Source: Tragulus kanchil (taxonomy: Eukaryota > Chordata > Mammalia > Artiodactyla > Tragulidae). Taken from it: 64,000 bases of DNA. The DNA is taken from positions 71,327,001 through 71,391,000 of the forward strand of contig JAIOJX010000028.1 of assembly GCA_022376925.1 (NCBI GenBank), read 5' to 3'. Made by a program: the position numbers and the translations under genes. Below the pieces are notes generated by a model, which saw only the letters and a program-made list of their open reading frames with translations, searched no databases and had not been told where the DNA came from. Of this stretch, positions 57,405-64,000 are shown in pieces. How positions within the stretch are numbered: the stretch's first letter is position 1; each line of letters opens with the position of its first letter.

Positions 57405-59395
57405 TGAAAGATAGAGGTGACTTTCATCAGCACAGGGATGATGCCCATGATGTCCAAGTAACATGCCAAGAGCAGTTGTGTACAGAGAGTGATAAAAATC
57501 AGAAGTGAGCCTAAGAAGTCCCCTGCCAGAACTGATTTTTACAGAGACATTTTTGTTTCAGGAGCACATAAAAAAAATCAATTGAATAAATACCAAAAGG
57601 CATCTGAACAGTCAAGATGAGTTCCTTGAAGCCTCCTGCATTAACCAGATGCCTTGATTTATAAAGCACATATTAACTATTTAAGGAAAATCAACTAAAA
57701 GAAAAAATCAAATTGTGCATTGGAAGTAAAATTAATGGTATTGTTGCCATGGATAATGATTATACTCTGTAATTAACAGCTTTTAAAGAGAGAAGAATCT
57801 GTGTTGAAATAACTGTGTATGACTTACAAATCCTAAAAGAAAGTTTTAAATTCCTTTAAATAATTCTACCTTTGACAAGTCATAATCAATAAGCCCTGCT
57901 GTTAACCAAGTAACAGAATGTACCCTGAATAGATTAGATATTATAGTAACATAATAAAATATAAGAACCTATAAATTATGAATACAAATATTATTCCCAC
58001 ATATTTATTAAATTTTTTAAATGTTTAAGTTCTTACTAGAAAACCTCAGAAAGAAAGAGTCTTTACAGAACTTACCAAGTAAACATTGGAAGGGATCAGT
58101 ACTAAAGCAATCTAGCCTAATCCCTTCAATTTAGTGAGAAATTTGAGAGTCCAAGGGATTATTCTACTAACGATTATATACTTAACTATTGCTGAGGCCA
58201 GGATTATATAAATAGCACTGATGTGAAATATTTTAAATTGCCATCCAATATTTTCTTTTCCCAAAAGGTAAATAATTCATACATAATGAATTATGTACAA
58301 GGGAAAAAAAGGAAGAAGAGAATAGTAATGTGTTTTTGGATGTGATCAATATGGGGATTTAAATGCACAAAGATCTCTTAGGCTAATGTCAAACCTGAAA
58401 AAGTTGTTGGCAGCTTTTAAACCCTTTAAGACCAATTGCTGCATAATCAGAGGTCATAAGAGATGAAAGCTTACGTGTGTTCCAAGTAAATGTCTGGCAC
58501 ATACAGCACCTCAGAGGCAGGAAAAATGTGAAAAATACCATTCCCAATGTCAGAAAAGAGAGGAGAAAGTGAAAGATAGAGGTGACTTTCATCAGCACAG
58601 GGATGATGCCCATGATGTCCAAGTAACATGCCAAGAGCAGTTGTGTACAGAGAGTGATAAAAATCAGAAGTGAGCCTAAGAAGTCCCCTGCCAGAACTGA
58701 TTTTACAGAGACATTTTTGTTTCAGGAGCACATAAAAAAAATCAATTGAATAAATACCAAAAGGCATCTGAACAGTCAAGATGAGTTCCTTGAAGCCTCC
58801 TGCATTAACCAGATGCCTTGATTTATAAAGCACATATTAACTATTTAAGGAAAATCAACTAAAAGAAAAAATCAAATTGTGCATTGGAAGTAAAATTAAT
58901 GGTATTGTTGCCATGGATAATGATTATACTCTGTAATTAACAGCTTTTAAAGAGAGAAGAATCTGTGTTGAAATAACTGTGTATGACTTACAAATCCTAA
59001 AAGAAAGTTTTAAATTCCTTTAAATAATTCTACCTTTGACAAGTCATAATCAATAAGCCCTGCTGTTAACCAAGTAACAGAATGTACCCTGAATAGATTA
59101 GATATTATAGTAACATAATAAAATATAAGAACCTATAAATTATGAATACAAATATTATTCCCACATATTTTTTAAAATTTTTTTAAATGTTTAAGTTCTT
59201 ACTAGAAAACCTCAGAAAGAAAGAGTCTTTACAGAACTTACCAAGTAAACATTGGAAGGGATCAGTACTAAAGCAATCTAGCCTAATCCCTTCAATTTAG
59301 TGAGAAATTTGAGAGTCCAAGGGATTATTCTACTAACGATTATATACTTAACTATTGCTGAGGCCAGGATTATATAAATAGCACTGATGTGAAAT
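57070..59395. repeat. Tandem near-identical duplication 18 (1.16 kb x2)
   Basis: 57070-58229 is repeated at 58235-59395 (offset 1165-1166). It overlaps the end of duplication 17, so 57070-57404 is present three times. Differences lie in T runs (57534 versus 58699; 58005-58020 versus 59168-59185). Confidence 0.95.
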
Positions 59396-61212
59396 CTAAT
59401 TTTGGACAATTATAACTTGAAGTCAATTTTACATGTTGGTTAGGTTTATTTATGAATTGTATTTGTCAGGGCACTTTTGATGAGAAGTCATAGAAATAAA
59501 AATCATATTGTCTTAATCCTAAAACAGTTTATTGGCTCTTGTAGCTAGAAATTGAGCATTACATATCTGGGACTTAGCTGGAAATGGGCTTCCCAGATAG
59601 CATAGTGGTAAGGAATCCACCTGCCAATGAAGGAGACCTAAGAGATGCAGTTTCAATCCCTGAGTCAGGAAGATGCCCTGGAATAGGAAATGGCAACCCA
59701 CTCCAATGTTTTTACCTGGGAAATTCCATGGACAGAGGAGCCAGATGGGTTACAGTCCATGGAGTTGCAATGAATCAGACACGACTGAGCAGCTGAACAC
59801 ACACACATGATTGGCTCTAGGATTTTTTTTTAAGTAACTTTTAGTCCCTTGGCCATGCTTTATTCTATAATGGCCTCACTCTGCTTATGTGGCATTCACT
59901 CTTCCTAGAGGTTAACTCCCTAACTATTATTAAGATGACATCACATGTGACACATTTAATATTGTGGAGTTTTAGAAAGAGCATTAAGAATGGAGACAGG
60001 AAGGTCTAATTGTATGACCTTGAATGAGTTGACAGCCTTTCTAAGTCTACTTTCTTCCTATGTAAATTGTTTTAAAAGCTTTTAAAGAGAGAAGAATCTG
60101 TGTTGAAATAACTGTGTATGACTTACAAATCCTAAAAGAAAGTTTTAAATTCCTTTAAATAATTCTACCTTTGACAAGTCATAATCAATAAGCCCTGCTG
60201 TTAACCAAGTAACAGAATGTACCCTGAATAGATTAGATATTATAGTAACATAATAAAATATAAGAACCTATAAATTATGAATACAAATATTATTCCCACA
60301 TATTTATTAAATTTTTTAAATGTTTAAGTTCTTACTAGAAAACCTCAGAAAGAAAGAGTCTTTACAGAACTTACCAAGTAAACATTGGAAGGGATCAGTA
60401 CTAAAGCAATCTAGCCTAATCCCTTCAATTTAGTGAGAAATTTGAGAGTCCAAGGGATTATTCTACTAACGATTATATACTTAACTATTGCTGAGGCCAG
60501 GATTATATAAATAGCACTGATGTGAAATCTAATTTTGGACAATTATAACTTGAAGTCAATTTTACATGTTGGTTAGGTTTATTTATGAATTGTATTTGTC
60601 AGGGCACTTTTGATGAGAAGTCATAGAAATAAAAATCATATTGTCTTAATCCTAAAACAGTTTATTGGCTCTTGTAGCTAGAAATTGAGCATTACATATC
60701 TGGGACTTAGCTGGAAATGGGCTTCCCAGATAGCATAGTGGTAAGGAATCCACCTGCCAATGAAGGAGACCTAAGAGATGCAGTTTCAATCCCTGAGTCA
60801 GGAAGATGCCCTGGAATAGGAAATGGCAACCCACTCCAATGTTTTTACCTGGGAAATTCCATGGACAGAGGAGCCAGATGGGTTACAGTCCATGGAGTTG
60901 CAATGAATCAGACACGACTGAGCAGCTGAACACACACACATGATTGGCTCTAGGATTTTTTTTTAAGTAACTTTTAGTCCCTTGGCCATGCTTTATTCTA
61001 TAATGGCCTCACTCTGCTTATGTGGCATTCACTCTTCCTAGAGGTTAACTCCCTAACTATTATTAAGATGACATCACATGTGACACATTTAATATTGTGG
61101 AGTTTTAGAAAGAGCATTAAGAATGGAGACAGGAAGGTCTAATTGTATGACCTTGAATGAGTTGACAGCCTTTCTAAGTCTACTTTCTTCCTATGTAAAT
61201 TGTTTTAAAAGC
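58942..61212. repeat. Tandem near-identical duplication 19 (1.13 kb x2)
   Basis: 58942-60079 is repeated at 60077-61212 (offset 1133-1135), abutting with AGC shared. It overlaps the end of duplication 18. It contains a Bov-tA SINE. Confidence 0.95.
59586..59803 (+). mobile_element. Bov-tA SINE (second copy 60719-60936)
   Basis: GGGCTTCCCAGATAGCATAG head and GGAAATGGCAACCCACTCC Bov-A body, ending GACACGACTGAGCAGCTGAA, then a short AC repeat. The second copy is from duplication 19. Confidence 0.9.
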
Positions 61213-61464
61213 ATATTCACCTTTGCAGTTCTATGAATGATTTGATGAATTAAAAAAAGAACTTGGTAAATAAAGGCTCGTAGGCCAGGAATAAAAATAG
61301 GCCTCCCATATTACTTAACTTTAGAGGACATCATTCACATAGAATATTACTAGAAGAAATCCAGGTCGTTAGCCTGTAAAATGAAACTAATAATACCTTC
61401 TTTACCATGTGCTAGGGAGGTTCAATTTGGTAGTATGTGAAAGTGTAGAGTGTAGTGTTGACCA
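60937..61464. other. Unassigned sequence
   Basis: No gene or repeat recognised. Confidence 0.5.
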
Positions 61465-61888
61465 GTATTATGGACTGAATTGTGTCCCCCTAAAAGATAT
61501 GTCAATGTCCTCTCTGCCAGTACTTCAGAATGTGACCTTTATTTGGAAATAGGGTGACTGCAGATGTAATTAGTTACGATGAGGTCATACTGCAATAGGG
61601 TGAGCCTTTAATCTAATATGACTGGTGTCCTTATAAGCAGAGGAGGAAGACATACAGGGAGGAGAATGCCAGATAAAGAAGAAGAAGTCAGCCATATGAT
61701 GATAGAAACAGAGACAGGAGTGGCTGTTTACACGCCAGGTTACACTAAGGATTACAGGCTGTCTCCAGAAGCAAAGAGTCGTGGAACCAGATTATTGCTT
61801 AGAACTCTCAGAAGGAATCAGCACTACCAACACCCTGATTTTAGGCTTACAGATTCCGAAACTGTGAGAGAATATGTTTCTGTTGTTT
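61465..61888 (+). mobile_element. MLT1-type (ERVL-MaLR) LTR, 5' part
   Basis: GGACTGAATTGTGTCCCCCT, CAGAATGTGACCTTTATTTG, CTGGTGTCCTTATAAGCAG and ACTGTGAGAGAATATGTTTC follow MLT1 order. A solo ERV LTR interrupts it and the last bases resume at 62365. The open frame at 61618-61953 is within it. Confidence 0.8.
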
Positions 61889-62364
61889 TGTTGCAGGAAG
61901 GGGGACCCCTTCCAGGACCAGAGAGTAGGATCTTCTCTAAAACTCGGAAATGAATTGTCCAAGGAGACGCACACGCTGACAAAGCAAGAGACTTTATCGG
62001 GAAAGGACACCCAGGCCGAGAGCAGTAGGGTGAGGGAACCCAGGAGAACTGCTCTGCCACGTGGCTCACAGTCTCAGATTTTATGATGAGATTAGTTTCC
62101 AGGTTTTCTTTGGCATTCTGACTTGGAGTCCTTCCTGGTGGCACACACATTGCTCAGCTAAGATGGATGCCAGTGAGAAGGAGTCTGGGAGATGGTCAGA
62201 CACGTGGCATTTCCTTTTGACCTTTCACAAACCCCTCTGGTTGGTGGTGGCCTGTTAGATCCTTGTTCCTTATTAGGATCTCCTTTCACAAAATAACTCA
62301 CACAAATAGTTACTCTGATGTCTGGCCAGGGTCGGTGGTTTCAGTCAGTGTGCTTCCGCTAACA
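61889..62364 (-). mobile_element. Solo endogenous-retrovirus LTR, antisense (second copy 63036-63509)
   Basis: A 476-bp element with TGTT...AACA ends, flanked by the 4-bp target-site duplication GTTT (61885-61888 and 62365-62368). Internal sequence (AGCAAGAGACTTTATCGGG, GTCAGACACGTGGCATTTCC, TGGTTTCAGTCAGTGTGC) resembles bovine class I ERV LTRs (BTLTR type). No gag, pol or env sequence next to it. The second copy is from duplication 20. Confidence 0.83.
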
Positions 62365-62425
62365 GTTTTAAACCATCCAGGTCACACTTAATGTTGTAGC
62401 ATCTCTAGAAGATTAATGCAGCCAC
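62365..62425 (+). mobile_element. MLT1-type LTR, 3' end
   Basis: GTTTTAAACCATCCAGGTC and GTTGTAGCATCTCTAG continue the MLT1 end after the solo LTR. Confidence 0.65.
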
Positions 62426-62694
62426 TAATGTAGTCATGGTTAGTTAGATTTGAAAGTATTTTATTGTTTTCTAAATATAGTACTCTCATATTTGAAGTCA
62501 GTGGACATCTTAAATATAAGAATCTTCAACATCATCTTGAGTATCTTTATAACATTTGCCACTTCAGCCTATTCCTTTCTAGAAAGCCTCTCTTACTTTA
62601 TTTGAGATGGTACTTTTCCAGCTCTTCATCTATTCCTCTAACTGGCTGTTTTCTGTCTCTGTCATGTCTCCCCTTTCCTTGGCCCTTCTGATAT
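62426..62694. other. Unassigned sequence (second copy 63571-63839)
   Basis: No feature recognised. Confidence 0.45.
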
Positions 62695-62987
62695 TGGGTG
62701 GCCTCAGCCTACAGTGACTTGAAGCAGAATTTCTGTTTACCGACCAGGAATAAAATCAGGCCATGCGGGGACCTTCCGCAGAAAGGGAAGGCAGCGGGAT
62801 TGCCCCTGGCTGAACCAGGAGATCTCGGAGAGAGGCGAGCCTTTGCTGCCGGCCCCCCAGCCAGTCGGCGCATGCCAGGGACAATCAGACACAGCAAGGG
62901 TTCTGTCGAGGCAGTTCCACTTTATTAGTGTAAACTAACAGTTTTTATAGGCAAACGAAGAGGGCTTTGCAAGGGACTTCCTATAGT
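62695..62987 (-). mobile_element. ERV LTR R/U5 and leader-like fragment, antisense (second copy from about 63840 to window end)
   Basis: On the minus strand a poly-A signal and GGAACTGCCTCGACAGAACC are followed by a GC-rich stretch, as in an LTR R-U5 region. Much richer in CpG than its surroundings. The element is cut at 62987 by the duplication junction. Confidence 0.5.
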
Positions 62988-64000
62988 TTAGGCTTACAGA
63001 TTCCGAAACTGTGAGAGAATATGTTTCTGTTGTTTTGTTGCAGGAAGGGGACCCCTTCCAGGACCAGAGAGTAGGATCTTCTCTAAAACTCGGAAATGAA
63101 TTGTCCAAGGAGACGCACACGCTGACAAAGCAAGAGACTTTATCGGGAAAGGACACCCAGGCCGAGAGCAGTAGGGTGAGGGAACCCAGGAGAACTGCTC
63201 TGCCACGTGGCTCACAGTCTCAGATTTTATGATGAGATTAGTTTCCAGGTTTTCTTTGGCATTCTGACTTGGAGTCCTTCCTGGTGGCACAAAATTGCTC
63301 AGCTAAGATGGATGCCAGTGAGAAGGAGTCTGGGAGATGGTCAGACACGTGGCATTTCCTTTTGACCTTTCACAAACCCCTCTGGTTGGTGGTGGCCTGT
63401 TAGTTCCTTGTTCCTTATTAGGATCTCCTTTCACAAAATAACTCACACAAATAGTTACTCTGATGTCTGGCCAGGGTCGGTGGTTTCAGTCAGTGTGCTT
63501 CCGCTAACAGTTTTAAACCATCCAGGTCACACTTAATGTTGTAGCATCTCTAGAAGATTAATGCAGCCACTAATGTAGTCATGGTTAGTTAGATTTGAAA
63601 GTATTTTATTGTTTTCTAAATATAGTACTCTCATATTTGAAGTCAGTGGACATCTTAAATATAAGAATCTTCAACATCATCTTGAGTATCTTTATAACAT
63701 TTGCCACTTCAGCCTATTCCTTTCTAGAAAGCCTCTCTTACTTTATTTGAGATGGTACTTTTCCAGCTCTTCATCTATTCCTCTAACTGGCTGTTTTCTG
63801 TCTCTGTCATGTCTCCCCTTTCCTTGGCCCTTCTGATATTGGGTGGCCTCAGCCTACAGTGACTTGAAGCAGAATTTCTGTTTACCGACCAGGAATAAAA
63901 TCAGGCCATGCGGGGACCTTCCGCAGAAAGGGAAGGCAGCGGGATTGCCCCTGGCTGAACCAGGAGATCTCGGAGAGAGGCGAGCCTTTGCTGCCGGCCC

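Larger units (their letters stand above)
55064..59585. other. Unassigned sequence carrying duplications 17 and 18 and part of 19
   Basis: No exon or named repeat recognised. Minus-strand open frames (for example 57224-57469, hydrophobic) have no recognisable homology and no gene context. Confidence 0.45.
61841..64000. repeat. Tandem near-identical duplication 20 (about 1.15 kb x2, second copy cut by window end)
   Basis: 61841-about 62987 is repeated from 62988 to beyond 64000 (offset 1145-1147). It contains the end of an MLT1 LTR, a solo ERV LTR and part of another LTR. Confidence 0.93.

Noticed and set aside
57224..57469. Hydrophobic 81-residue frame on - strand, present twice with a different start in a third copy
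   Set aside because: No recognisable family and no splice or promoter context. Repetition is due to duplications 17-18. A decayed pseudogene cannot be excluded but is unsupported.
798..64000. CRISPR-like or satellite array
   Set aside because: Repeats are pairs of unrelated 1.1-kb blocks, not short repeats with spacers and not one repeated unit.

Overview
This is mammalian, ruminant-type nuclear DNA: AT-rich, without operons, and filled with interspersed repeats. Ruminant origin is shown by BovB (RTE-class) LINE fragments, Bov-tA/Bov-A SINEs, CHR-type tRNA-Glu-derived SINEs, a bovine-type ERV LTR and a mariner remnant of the kind found in cattle. The youngest-looking elements belong to a CpG-rich, tRNA-Glu-derived SINE with a C-rich block and an AATAAA/TCTT tail, while the Bov-tA and BovB copies are older. 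This may point to a ruminant outside the cattle/sheep group, but that is a weak inference.

The only host coding sequence I can support is one 186-bp exon on the + strand (26280-26465). It encodes the start of an Eph-receptor tyrosine kinase domain and matches EPHA6. I read the rest of the window as flanking intron of that very large gene, although no second exon was found to prove it. Every other open reading frame is short and lies in repeats, or is chance reading through AT-rich DNA.

Region by region: 1-585 is antisense L1. 0.8-9.1 kb is unassigned sequence with Bov-tA, CHR and T+ SINE copies. 9.6-14.1 kb is an old repeat and an MLT1 LTR, interrupted by a young SINE and by a BovB fragment. 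14.7-15.1 kb is a young SINE. 15.9-18.3 kb is unassigned. 18.3-20.65 kb is antisense BovB abutting a mariner remnant. 20.8-25.8 kb holds Bov-A, MIR and L2 fragments. 25.8-27.2 kb holds a young SINE, the EPHA6 exon and another SINE. 27.7-29.7 kb is an MLT1-like LTR, a MIR and Bov-A. 34-40 kb holds two antisense L1 3' ends. 40-41.4 kb is an L2 split by a young SINE. 44-48.6 kb is BovB and L1 pieces. 49-51.2 kb holds SINEs and a MER5A-like piece. 51.6-55.06 kb is one antisense L1 with three nested insertions. 59.6-61 kb holds a Bov-tA. 61.5-64 kb is an MLT1 LTR carrying a solo ERV LTR, then part of a second LTR.

The most striking property is not a gene. Twenty separate stretches of about 1.02-1.17 kb each occur twice, head to tail and nearly identical, abutting or separated by at most about 80 bp. 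They share no common sequence. They account for about 22 kb, so the unduplicated locus would be near 42 kb. The constant length, unrelated content, indels near the joins and chained triplicates fit unmerged overlapping contig ends better than biology. I found no evidence of a new biological system; the more interesting biology is the SINE family and its recent insertions.
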